Positions 43,716 through 52,105 of a DNA stretch of 64,000 nucleotides are shown here, one piece after another. Made by a program: the position numbers and the translations under genes. Source of the DNA: Acidobacteriaceae bacterium (GTDB taxonomy: Bacteria > Acidobacteriota > Terriglobia > Terriglobales > Acidobacteriaceae). Below the pieces are notes generated by a model. It did no database searches, was not told the DNA's origin, and was given only the letters and a program-made list of their open reading frames with translations. How positions within the stretch are numbered: the stretch's first letter is position 1; each line of letters opens with the position of its first letter. The stretch is taken from the NCBI GenBank assembly GCA_035944135.1, contig DASZBM010000004.1, positions 62,001-126,000 on the forward strand, in the 5' to 3' direction.

Positions 43716-44531
43716 ATGCTCACCGCCTCACTCGCCATTTCGTCTGCCGATGCGACATCAACAAACGGCGTTGGCCGCACTTCGCGCATACTGCTTACTG
43801 AAATCCGCTACGAGCTTGTTCGCGCGCTTCGCACTCGCGCGTTCTCTCTTTCGGCGATAGGCTTCCCGCTCATGTTCTATTGCCTCTTCGGGATTCTGCT
43901 GAATCGCGGTCAGAGTCTCGATGGGGTTATCGTCGCGAAATACATGCTCGGCGGCTATGCAGTGTTCGGGTCATTGGGCGCGGCGATCTTCGGCGTCGGA
44001 GTTGGCGTAGCGCTAGACATCCATGCAGGATGGCTGGAACTCAAGCGGGCCAGCCCCATGCCTCCGCTCGCCTACGTTGTCTCGAAATGCGCAATGGCCA
44101 CCGTGTTCAGCATCATCATTGTCTGCCTGCTCAGCGCTCTCGGCATTGCCTTCGGGCACGTCCATCTCTCCGCTGCGGAGTTTGCTCGCATGCTCGCGCT
44201 CGCAGCCTTTGGGGCTGTGCCCTTCTGCGCGATCGGCCTCGCGATGGCTTTTCTTGTTCCGCCCAACGCCGCGGGCGGCATCGCCAACCTCATCTATCTG
44301 CCGATGAGCTTTTTCGGCGGCCTCTGGATTCCGATCAGCACGCTTCCCCATGTTGTTCAACGCGTCGCTCCGTCGCTGCCCACCTTCCACCTCGCGCAAC
44401 TGATGTATGCCTGCTTCGGCGCCACGCCGGAGGGTTCCATTATGGGCCACGTCTTCAGCCTGGTCGGCTTTACGCTGCTTATGCTTGGAATCGCCTGGAT
44501 CGCGTTCAGTCGGCAGGAACAAAATTCATGA
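43716..44531 (+). CDS. ABC-2 type transporter permease
   Basis: A 271-residue membrane protein with six hydrophobic segments (for example YMLGGYAVFGSLGAAIFGVG and TVFSIIIVCLLSALGIAFG). The ABC-2 landmark NLIYLPMSFFGGLWIPISTLP lies before the last helices. An N-terminal cytoplasmic stretch of about 45 residues precedes the first helix. It works with the ATPase encoded just upstream. The combination with a DesK/DesR-type pair resembles exporters induced by membrane-active compounds in other bacteria; the substrate here is unknown. Confidence 0.92.
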   Translation: MLTASLAISSADATSTNGVGRTSRILLTEIRYELVRALRTRAFSLSAIGFPLMFYCLFGILLNRGQSLDGVIVAKYMLGGYAVFGSLGAAIFGVGVGVALDIHAGWLELKRASPMPPLAYVVSKCAMATVFSIIIVCLLSALGIAFGHVHLSAAEFARMLALAAFGAVPFCAIGLAMAFLVPPNAAGGIANLIYLPMSFFGGLWIPISTLPHVVQRVAPSLPTFHLAQLMYACFGATPEGSIMGHVFSLVGFTLLMLGIAWIAFSRQEQNS

Positions 44532-44587
44532 CACTGCGGGCTTCGTCAGATTGTTCCTGGGAATAAACTCAGACTCGAGGTAGGGCG

Positions 44588-45706
44588 ATGCATGCAGTCG
44601 GCAGCAAGACGGTTCGCGGTTCAGCTCTTGTCTGGATCGCCTACGTCGGTTTTCTGTTTATTGATCCCATCTTCGACCCTCGCCCGCATCTTTGGCTCGA
44701 AACGCTGGCAGTCCTTGCGGTCTTCCTCCCTCTTTATCTCTGGTACTTTGCCAGTTGCGATAAGGGATACCAACTATGGCTGATCATCGCCATCACCGCA
44801 CTCGGGGCGATCACTATTCCGTGGAACAGCGGTGGCACCACATTCTTCATCTATGCGGCGGCATTTCTTCCCTTCGCACTTTTTTCCGTTCGCCGGGTGC
44901 TGATCGGGTTTGCGGTCGAGATTCTGGTCCTGTGCGCCGAGGCACAATGGTTGCACACACCCGGGCTGCATGTTTCATGGATCACCGTCGCGTTCTGCAG
45001 CTTTCTTCTGCTGATCATCGGAGGCGGCAACATCTTCTTCGCGCAGCGCCGGCAATCCGACGCCAAACTCCGACTGGCCCACGAGGAGATCGAAGCACTC
45101 GCGACGGTCGCTGAACGTGAACGCATCGCACGCGATCTGCATGACGTTCTCGGGCACACCCTCTCGGTCATCGTTCTCAAATCCGAGCTGGCCCGCCGTT
45201 TGCTCGAGCAGAACACCGCCGACGCCGCTCTTCGTGCCCGCAACGAGATGGCAGAGGTAGAAAGCACAGCCCGCATCGCACTTGCTGAAGTCCGTGAGGC
45301 CATCGGAGGTTACCGTTCGCGAGGTCTCGTCGCCGAGATCGAGTCCGCGCGCCGCACCCTTGCGGCCGCCGGCGTCATGCTTCACGCTGACGGCGGCGAG
45401 ATCCGCTCCATTCGCCTCAGCGCCCCAGAAGAGACCGTGCTCGCTCTCGCGCTCCGCGAAGCCGTCACGAACATCGTCCGCCACGCTCACGCACGCACCT
45501 GCCATCTGCGTTTTGCAACGCACGACGGCGTTCGCCGGCTCATCATCGAAGATGATGGCGAGGCTGCCGCGATCCGCGAAGGCAACGGTCTCCGCGGCAT
45601 GCGCGAGCGCATCGAAGCCCTCGGCGGCCACTTCGCGTTACAACACGATCGGGGCACGCGCCTCGAACTCCACCTGCCGGCAAAGTCCAGCCCCGCCAAC
45701 GCATGA
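44588..45706 (+). CDS. DesK/NarX-type sensor histidine kinase
   Basis: A 372-residue kinase. Five or six transmembrane helices occupy residues 12-150. The HisKA_3 dimerisation motif is ERERIARDLHDVLGH, with phospho-acceptor His185. The ATPase domain shows EAVTNIVRHAHA (N box), IIEDDGEAA and GNGLRGMRERIEALGG (G boxes). No extracellular sensor domain is visible, so it probably senses within the membrane. Its stop overlaps the response regulator start (ATGA), so the two are coupled. It very likely controls the ABC exporter upstream. Confidence 0.94.
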   Translation: MHAVGSKTVRGSALVWIAYVGFLFIDPIFDPRPHLWLETLAVLAVFLPLYLWYFASCDKGYQLWLIIAITALGAITIPWNSGGTTFFIYAAAFLPFALFSVRRVLIGFAVEILVLCAEAQWLHTPGLHVSWITVAFCSFLLLIIGGGNIFFAQRRQSDAKLRLAHEEIEALATVAERERIARDLHDVLGHTLSVIVLKSELARRLLEQNTADAALRARNEMAEVESTARIALAEVREAIGGYRSRGLVAEIESARRTLAAAGVMLHADGGEIRSIRLSAPEETVLALALREAVTNIVRHAHARTCHLRFATHDGVRRLIIEDDGEAAAIREGNGLRGMRERIEALGGHFALQHDRGTRLELHLPAKSSPANA

Positions 45707-46341
45707 ATGCGCAGAAGTCTTCACCGGTCGCCAAGTCCATCCGGGTTCTTCTCGCGGAAGATCAGACCATGCTTCGCGGAGCCCTGGCAGCACTGCTTGA
45801 GCTCGAAGCCGGGATCACGGTAGTTGCTCAGGCAACAAACGGCCGCGAAGCCCTGCGCCTTACACGGGAGCACTCTCCGGACATTGTCGTGACCGACATA
45901 GAAATGCCTGAAATGACTGGCCTCGAGTTTGCAACGGCGCTTCGCGATTCCGATTCCAAAGCCCGGGTCATCATTCTCACGACATTCGCCCGCTCCGGAT
46001 ATCTGCGCCGCGCGCTCGAAGCCGGCGTGCGGGGCTACCTGCTCAAAGATCGCCCCGCCTCTGAGCTCGCTGAAGCAATTCGTCGCGTTCACTCCGGCCT
46101 GCAATCCATCGATCCTTCGCTCGCCGCCGAAGCATGGAACGCAGATCCGGACCCACTCTCTGAACGCGAGCGCCAGATTCTGAAGCTTGTAAACACCGGG
46201 CACTCGTCCACTGAAATCGCGCACGAACTGCACCTCAGCGAAGGAACCTTGCGAAACTACCTCTCCGAAATTATCTCCAAACTCGGAGCGACAAACCGAA
46301 CAGACGCCGCCCGCATCGCTCACTCGCGAGGCTGGCTCTAG
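45703..46341 (+). CDS. NarL/FixJ (DesR-like) response regulator
   Basis: A 212-residue regulator. The receiver domain has LLAEDQTMLRGAL (Glu19, Asp20), phospho-acceptor Asp65 in IVVTDIEMPEM, and ILTTFARSGYLRRALEAGVRGYLLKD with the conserved Thr and Lys. The C-terminal LuxR helix-turn-helix reads LSEREREILKLVNTG-type (here LSERERQILKLV), STEIAHELHLSEGTLRNYLSEIISKLGATNRTDAARIA. It is translationally coupled to the sensor kinase and likely regulates the ABC-2 operon. Confidence 0.95.
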   Translation: MNAQKSSPVAKSIRVLLAEDQTMLRGALAALLELEAGITVVAQATNGREALRLTREHSPDIVVTDIEMPEMTGLEFATALRDSDSKARVIILTTFARSGYLRRALEAGVRGYLLKDRPASELAEAIRRVHSGLQSIDPSLAAEAWNADPDPLSERERQILKLVNTGHSSTEIAHELHLSEGTLRNYLSEIISKLGATNRTDAARIAHSRGWL

Positions 46342-46465
46342 ATCCAGCCCAGGCACTCCTCGACAGTTCCCACGCGTCAACTCCACGATGGCGCATTGCG
46401 TGAAAATTCACTTGCGCCGTATCCCGACTCAAACTACGTTGGCATCTGTGAAAAGTGCGTCGGTT

Positions 46466-48028
46466 ATGAAGTGGGTTCTGCGCGCGTCGCTTTGTTTTGC
46501 GGCCTGTGCTGCAGTGGGATGCGGCGGCTCGAGCACGCCGGGGTCGACCGGCGGCGGCGGTGGAGGTTCGCTCGCCGTCCCGACGATCACCGTCACGCCG
46601 GCGGCAGCGAGTATAACCACCGCGCAGACCTTGACTGTAAATGTGAGCGTTGCCGGAAACATGGGCTCGACTCCCTCTGGAACCGTAGTCGTGTCAAGCG
46701 GAAGTTATGCGTCGGCCTCCGCAACGCTCACCGGCGGAAGCGCGTCGACCACGATTCTTGCAGGTTTGCTCGTGACAGGAAACGACACCCTCACCGCCGG
46801 TTATACACCCGGCTCACTCAGTGACGGGACCTATACCAGCGCAACAGGAACCGCCAGTGTGTCCGTCTCCGCCGGGACACCACCTTCGCAACCAACCATC
46901 GGGTCTTCGCTCGTGCTGCCCACGGCAAGAGTGCCGTTCCAGGCATTGCCGACAAAGAATGGAACGGTATTTGTCGGCGAGGCAAATGGGCTTGAGGTCT
47001 TCACTGCCGTCGCAGGCGTCCTCACGTCGCAATGCGTGATGCCTCTCACCTCCACGCTCGAATCTCAAGGCGGGGAGTGGGCCGAATTGGAGCTTCTGCC
47101 CAACGGCGTGGACCTCGCCGGCGGCATCGAAACGCCCGGGGCCGTGTTCTACAACGTCACTGCAGCCGCCACCTGTTCGGCCACGCCATTTGTTGTCAGC
47201 CAAGGCTCCGTCTCAGCCGACGAGGGATCGCAGGCGGTGGCAGTTACGCCGGATGGAAAGTTCGCATTTGTCTCCAACGAATATGGCGTCGCCTCAGGAG
47301 CGACCACGGAAGGTAATGTCGGCGTCGTTTCGCTGACCTATGACGCAAGCGGAAACGTGAACGGCGGCACGCTGCTTGGCCAGATCACAACCGGCGGCAA
47401 TGCGATCGCAGGAATGCTGCTGAGCCCGGATGGCACGCGCCTCTACGTCACGAGCGAGGTCTCGAAGAACAGCTCGGCGGTCGGGGGCTCAAACTCCGTG
47501 CTCGCCCGCACCGGCTGTCTGCAGGGCGTCGGAAGTTTTCCCCAGGTGAACGGACTCCTGACTGTGATCGATGTCTCCAAGGCGGAGAGCTCAACCACGA
47601 CAGCCGCGATCATCACCACTGTAGACGCCGGATGCAGCCCCGTAAGGATGGCGGAGACATCGGACAATTCGACCCTGTGGGTTGCCGCGCGGGGAGACAA
47701 CCGCGTCCTGGCATTCAGCACCGGAATGCTGGAGATCAATGCCGCGAATGCGCTGCTCGGATACGCCGACACGCAGGGTGCGGCGCCCGTCGGCGTCACT
47801 CTGTTCCATCACGGTCAGTTTCTTGCTGTGGCAAACTCGGATAGGTTCGGAACGGGGGCCGATGCGAATCTCGCGATTCTTTCCGTCGCTTATCCCGCAG
47901 GTGCAGCCGTAGTGACAACCGTGCCTGCAGGGCTGTTTCCGCGCGAGGTTAACGTGGGATCGGATGATGCGACGCTGTATCTGACTAACTATTCGTCCCA
48001 CTCACTGCAGTTGGTGCCAACCCAGTAG
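46466..48028 (+). CDS. Beta-propeller lipoprotein with N-terminal Ig-like domain
   Basis: A 520-residue exported protein. The ATG at 46466 gives a lipoprotein signal MKWVLRASLCFAACAAVGC. A Gly-rich linker (STGGGGGGS) follows, then an Ig-like domain (TVTPAAASITTAQTLTVNVSV to DGTYTSATGTASVSV, about 45-135) of the kind used to separate surface domains. The rest has YVTN/lactonase-type propeller repeats: AVTPDGKFAFVSNEYG, GMLLSPDGTRLYVTSEVS, DNSTLWVAARGDNRVLAFS and GSDDATLYLTNYSSHSLQLV. The function is unknown; a surface-binding role is plausible. It is convergent with the FGE gene, only 3 bp apart. Confidence 0.8.
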   Translation: MKWVLRASLCFAACAAVGCGGSSTPGSTGGGGGGSLAVPTITVTPAAASITTAQTLTVNVSVAGNMGSTPSGTVVVSSGSYASASATLTGGSASTTILAGLLVTGNDTLTAGYTPGSLSDGTYTSATGTASVSVSAGTPPSQPTIGSSLVLPTARVPFQALPTKNGTVFVGEANGLEVFTAVAGVLTSQCVMPLTSTLESQGGEWAELELLPNGVDLAGGIETPGAVFYNVTAAATCSATPFVVSQGSVSADEGSQAVAVTPDGKFAFVSNEYGVASGATTEGNVGVVSLTYDASGNVNGGTLLGQITTGGNAIAGMLLSPDGTRLYVTSEVSKNSSAVGGSNSVLARTGCLQGVGSFPQVNGLLTVIDVSKAESSTTTAAIITTVDAGCSPVRMAETSDNSTLWVAARGDNRVLAFSTGMLEINAANALLGYADTQGAAPVGVTLFHHGQFLAVANSDRFGTGADANLAILSVAYPAGAAVVTTVPAGLFPREVNVGSDDATLYLTNYSSHSLQLVPTQ

Positions 48029-48031
48029 TCG

Positions 48032-49018
48032 CTATGCGGAAAGTGCGCATCGAAAGCCAATGTTCGACGTAGAACTGTCCGGTGTGTTGGAGCTTCGCGC
48101 CGCTACCCGGTATCGATTGCAGTAGGACTTGTGACACAGGAAGGAACCGCCCTTCATAACGCGGGCGACGCCAGCGGGCGGCCCTTGCGGATTACTGCGT
48201 GGACCTGTGCGATGAAACGTTGGGTCGAACCAGTCCGCACACCACTCCCACGTGTTGCCGGTAACGGAGTACAGGCCGAAGCCGTTGGGTGGAAACGCTT
48301 CCACCGGACACGTGCCCTTGTAACCATCGTCGCCGGTGTCGAGCTTTGGAAACTCTCCCTGCCAGATGTTGCAGCGATGCTCGCCGCCAGGGCGCAGCTT
48401 GTCTCCCCACGGATAGAGCTTCTGCTCCAAACCTCCGCGCGCTGCGTACTCCCACTCAGCCTCCGTCGGCAGCCGTTGGCCGTACCATCTGCAAAACGCC
48501 TGTGCATCATTCCATGAGACATGCACGACTGGATGATCGCCCCGTGTCTTGACGTTCGATTGCGGACCCTCAGGAGATTTCCAACTTGCGCCTCGAACCT
48601 TGCACCACCACGGAGCCGCAGCCACCGTGTCCTCCACCAGTTCAGCGAACCTCTTCTTTGGCAGATGCGCCCAGAACACGAATGACCAGCCGAAGCGCTC
48701 CGCTTCCGTCTTGTAATCTGTGGCGCGGACGAATTCCTCAAAGAGAGCGTTCGTCACGGGATGGCGGTCAACCAGGAACGCATCGACGAATACCTCCCGG
48801 ATTGGCCCTTCGCCGTCCTCCGGAAATCCCTCTTCGGTATCCGTGCCCATCAAGAACGAGGCGGCCGGCAGCGAGATCATCCGTGCCAACGCAGTTTCGC
48901 TGCACTTGCTCCTCAATGAAGCGATTTGCTGAGTGCTTTCACTTCCGATCTGCGTGCCATGTGATCCGAAAGGCGCGCAACACGCAGGCTTGATGTTCGG
49001 GTTAGATCCGCACGCCAT
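48032..49018 (-). CDS. Formylglycine-generating enzyme (FGE/SUMF1-type sulfatase maturase)
   Basis: A 328-residue protein. The FGE fold shows MISLPAASFLMGTD, VDAFLVDRHPVTNALFEEFV, DHPVVHVSWNDAQAFCRWYGQRLPTEAEWEYAARGG, YPWGD, NTWEWCADWF and VMKGGSFLCHKSYCNRYR. The active cysteines are Cys295 and Cys300 with the same spacing as human SUMF1. It oxidises the Cys of CxPxR sulfatases to formylglycine using oxygen. The ATG at 49018 (MACGSNPN) is preferred over a frame 7 codons longer that would overlap the sulfatase gene. It lies 7 bp after the sulfatase in one operon, its obvious client. Confidence 0.92.
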   Translation of the reverse strand: MACGSNPNIKPACCAPFGSHGTQIGSESTQQIASLRSKCSETALARMISLPAASFLMGTDTEEGFPEDGEGPIREVFVDAFLVDRHPVTNALFEEFVRATDYKTEAERFGWSFVFWAHLPKKRFAELVEDTVAAAPWWCKVRGASWKSPEGPQSNVKTRGDHPVVHVSWNDAQAFCRWYGQRLPTEAEWEYAARGGLEQKLYPWGDKLRPGGEHRCNIWQGEFPKLDTGDDGYKGTCPVEAFPPNGFGLYSVTGNTWEWCADWFDPTFHRTGPRSNPQGPPAGVARVMKGGSFLCHKSYCNRYRVAARSSNTPDSSTSNIGFRCALSA

Positions 49019-49025
49019 ACTTCTT

Positions 49026-50594
49026 CTAGTCTCCCTCAAGCCAAAGCTTTACGGGAGGGCCAGTATGGTCCTTGTACTGTTCGCGCAACTGTGACAGCTG
49101 CTTCGCGAGCGTCTGAACGACCGTCTTATACTCCGGCTGCACGCTCAGTCCGTTTTCGATGATGAGGTTATCCATCTCGTCCGGATCCTTCTCCAGATCG
49201 AAGAGCTCCCACTCATTCCGCGTGTAGTAATAGATGAGTTTGTAGCGCTCAGTGCGAACGCCATAGTGCGGTGGCACCCAGTGCGGCGCCCCGAACTCGT
49301 AGTAATGGTAGTAAAACAGCGACGGCCGCTCCGTCGAACCACTTTCGAGCAGCGGCACAAGACTTTTACCCTGCATCTCCGCCGGAACAGGGAGCCCCGC
49401 AAGCTCAAGTGCCGTCGGTGCATTATCAATGTTCGCGGTCCAATGCTCGCGCACGACACCGCGATGTTGTTGCCACGGCGTGCGAATCATCATCGGTACA
49501 CGGATCGCCTGTTCGTACATGAATCTCTTGTCGAACCATCCATGATCTCCCATGAAGAAGCCGTGGTCTGTTGTGTAAACCACGACCGTATTCTCCGCGA
49601 GCCCTTTCCTCTCCAGAAATTCGAACAGCCGCCCAATGTTGTCGTCCTGCGAGCGCAGTGTGCCCAGGAAGTGCTCCATAAATTTCTGATAGTTCCATTG
49701 CTTCCGCTGCCGAGGCGTAAGGTCGGACGGTGGATTGAAATCAGGCATGTCTTCGATGCGCATCCGGGCACGCTTCGCAGCTGATGAGCGATGGCTGTAG
49801 TCGTCCCAGAATGTGCCAGGTTCTGGGATCCGCGTGTTGTCATACAGATGCTCGTACTTGTGTGGCGGATCGAACGGCCGGTGCGCATTGAAGTACTGCA
49901 CCATCATCAGAAAAGGCTTGTCGAACTCCTCAATCCCCTTCATCACCAGATCCGTCATCACATCCGTCTCGTAGCCTTCAAACCGCATGTTCCGAATCTC
50001 GCGGCTTCCGAGCGACGGATTGCCGAGAAAGCCATTGGGATCGTAGTAGGGTCCGCCCGCGCCTTCCTTGTAGATGAAGTAATCGAATCCTGCATCCGCA
50101 GGATTGATCGGCAAGTGCCACTTGCCTACCAGGCCCGTCTGGTATCCGTTCGCCTTCATGATCTTCACGAAGGTCTGTTGAGCAGGGTTGAAGGTCGGGG
50201 CTTCGGCCTGGAGTTGGCCCGGAATGTCTGGGTTCGCCACCACCCCGTTGATGTGCGTGTAGGTTCCGGTCAGCAGCGTGGCGCGGCTCGGTGCACACAG
50301 CGCATTTGTCGTAAATGCATTCTGGAATCGAACGCCCTCGTTCGCAATGCGGTCGATGTTTGGTGTCTGGATCAGCTTGCTTCCGTAGCAACTTAATACC
50401 GACGTCGGAACACCCTCGCCCGTGATCCAGAGAATGTTCGGCTGTTTCGGCCGCACGCCCGTTGGCGGCCTGCTCGGCGCACTGGCCGCGGAGGCCTGTC
50501 CCGTCAAAGAAGCAGCCAATGCACCGCTGAGGGTCTTTAGCGCTGTTCTGCGGCTGAATCCCCCCGAGTTCGAGCCCCTACGATCTGCTGTCAT
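49026..50594 (-). CDS. Tat-exported type I sulfatase
   Basis: A 522-residue arylsulfatase-family protein. A twin-arginine signal is visible (GFSRRTALKTLSGALAASL, residues 12-30). The catalytic motif is LCAPSRATLLTG with Cys100 as the formylglycine site and Arg104. Other landmarks are VGKWHLP, YTTDHGFFMGDHG (metal Asp and His), and IRTPWQQ. The first metal-binding position, usually a DD or ED pair after NILW-I, reads TGEG here, so one acid is missing. It overlaps the GH71 stop (ATGA) and precedes the FGE gene. The target is probably a sulfated carbohydrate. Confidence 0.92.
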   Translation of the reverse strand: MTADRRGSNSGGFSRRTALKTLSGALAASLTGQASAASAPSRPPTGVRPKQPNILWITGEGVPTSVLSCYGSKLIQTPNIDRIANEGVRFQNAFTTNALCAPSRATLLTGTYTHINGVVANPDIPGQLQAEAPTFNPAQQTFVKIMKANGYQTGLVGKWHLPINPADAGFDYFIYKEGAGGPYYDPNGFLGNPSLGSREIRNMRFEGYETDVMTDLVMKGIEEFDKPFLMMVQYFNAHRPFDPPHKYEHLYDNTRIPEPGTFWDDYSHRSSAAKRARMRIEDMPDFNPPSDLTPRQRKQWNYQKFMEHFLGTLRSQDDNIGRLFEFLERKGLAENTVVVYTTDHGFFMGDHGWFDKRFMYEQAIRVPMMIRTPWQQHRGVVREHWTANIDNAPTALELAGLPVPAEMQGKSLVPLLESGSTERPSLFYYHYYEFGAPHWVPPHYGVRTERYKLIYYYTRNEWELFDLEKDPDEMDNLIIENGLSVQPEYKTVVQTLAKQLSQLREQYKDHTGPPVKLWLEGD

Positions 50595-52075
50595 CGTGTA
50601 CCTCTCAGCGAATGCTCCCTTGTATCACCTGAAAACGCCGCCGCCTCACCCGTCGAGTAATAAAAATCGTTGTACTTCGGCGCGGCCTCAATCCTGTCCT
50701 TACCCACCGCCTCAATCACTACCTTCCCACGGCGCATTAGCGTGAACCTAGGAGCCGCTCCCACGGCAAACGGCACCGCCGCATCATCGCTCCCCGCCGA
50801 CAGTTCAACCGTCGTCACTCGCCCGCCCGATTCCACCCTCAGCGTGCCAGCCGCCGTCAGGTTCGCCGTGACATAGATCACATCCTTCACCGGCCCATAC
50901 CTGTTCTTCACTGAAGGCACACCTGCATCCACCGCCTCAGGCTGCGTCCTGTAGAACCAATAGATCGCGTCCCTCTTGATCGCCGGCTGCACGCCCGTCT
51001 TGTACCAGCGGATGTAGTAGCTCATCAGCTCGCCTGCTGCAGAATGACTGTGGAAGTACCCGCGCAGTCCCGCCGGCACACCACTCTGCACAAGCTCATT
51101 TGCACCCGCATACTTGTTCGGATCATCAATCGGGCTCACATAAGTTCCCTCAATAAAGTCATTCCACGTGATGATCTCCACCCAATCCGCCCGCGACTCA
51201 ATCGCGCCCATCCACATCGCCCGCATTCCCCGGCCGCCCGAGTACTCGTAGTAGCGATTTGCATTTGCTCCCCAGAACTGTACCGCCGCGGGAGCCATAT
51301 AGAGCTTGTGCGCGGCGTGCAGCACACGCGCATACACATCGCTACTGCGCACCACATCCAACGTGCCTCCCGATCCTGGTACACCCGCAATTCCCCAATA
51401 AAACGAGCCGTCGATTGCATCTCCCCACTCGCTCTCTCCGCGCTGCACGGCCGCCGGTTCCGGCGTCTCGCCTCCCCAGAAGAACGCGGGCACAAGAAAG
51501 ATCGTCATCGGCGCATTGCTCGGGGCTCCGCTCACGCTCTTCAGAGCATTCGCAAACCTCGCCGTCGAAGGATGTGCACCGCTCGCCAGGTCCTCGCGGA
51601 TCTGCTGCCATCCGGCCATGCCCAGCTTGTCTCCCGCAAACGTCGTCAGCACAAACCGGCCGTCGTGTCTGAAATACACGCGCGCATATCGCGGGTTATT
51701 CGCAAACCGCCGCATCATATCCTCTGCGTCCGCTGCCGTATTTCCGCAGCAGAAATCCGCCGAGAACATCAGCTTGAACCCATCATTCAGCCGTGCCGCC
51801 GCTTCAAACATCTGCGCCGCGTAGCGCACGTAGTACGGTTGCTTGAGCCACCCTCCCGCATTCAGCGCGAAGCCATCGATCCCAAGGGCGCGCGCCTGCG
51901 CAATCTCGCGCTCATAGGCTGCAATCTTTTTCTCCTGTGTCGGATCATCGTCCGCCTGGTAGTCCTGATTGGTCAGCATGTAATGCGCAAACACCATCCG
52001 CTGTGCCGCGGCGCGCGCGCACCACAGCAGCATCAACAGCGCGCACGCGCACCAACGATGTCCCTCAAGTCTCAT
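50591..52075 (-). CDS. GH71 alpha-1,3-glucanase-like secreted protein
   Basis: A 494-residue protein with a signal peptide (residues 1-24, ending RAAAQ). The opening RMVFAHYMLTNQDYQADD and EREIAQARALGIDGFALNAGGWL are the hallmark start of GH71 barrels. It continues with FKLMFSADFCCGN, PRYARVYFRHDGRFVLTTFAGD, TIFLVPAFFWGG and WVEIITWNDFIEGTYVSP, all family-typical. GH71 enzymes (mutanases) hydrolyse alpha-1,3-glucan, a fungal wall polymer. A C-terminal beta-rich part (from about 400) may be a binding domain. It is the first gene of the GH71-sulfatase-FGE operon. Substrate inferred from family only. Confidence 0.82.
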   Translation of the reverse strand: MRLEGHRWCACALLMLLWCARAAAQRMVFAHYMLTNQDYQADDDPTQEKKIAAYEREIAQARALGIDGFALNAGGWLKQPYYVRYAAQMFEAAARLNDGFKLMFSADFCCGNTAADAEDMMRRFANNPRYARVYFRHDGRFVLTTFAGDKLGMAGWQQIREDLASGAHPSTARFANALKSVSGAPSNAPMTIFLVPAFFWGGETPEPAAVQRGESEWGDAIDGSFYWGIAGVPGSGGTLDVVRSSDVYARVLHAAHKLYMAPAAVQFWGANANRYYEYSGGRGMRAMWMGAIESRADWVEIITWNDFIEGTYVSPIDDPNKYAGANELVQSGVPAGLRGYFHSHSAAGELMSYYIRWYKTGVQPAIKRDAIYWFYRTQPEAVDAGVPSVKNRYGPVKDVIYVTANLTAAGTLRVESGGRVTTVELSAGSDDAAVPFAVGAAPRFTLMRRGKVVIEAVGKDRIEAAPKYNDFYYSTGEAAAFSGDTREHSLRGTR

Positions 52076-52105
52076 TGCAGCTCAACGCCGCATTCTACCT
52101 GCGCG

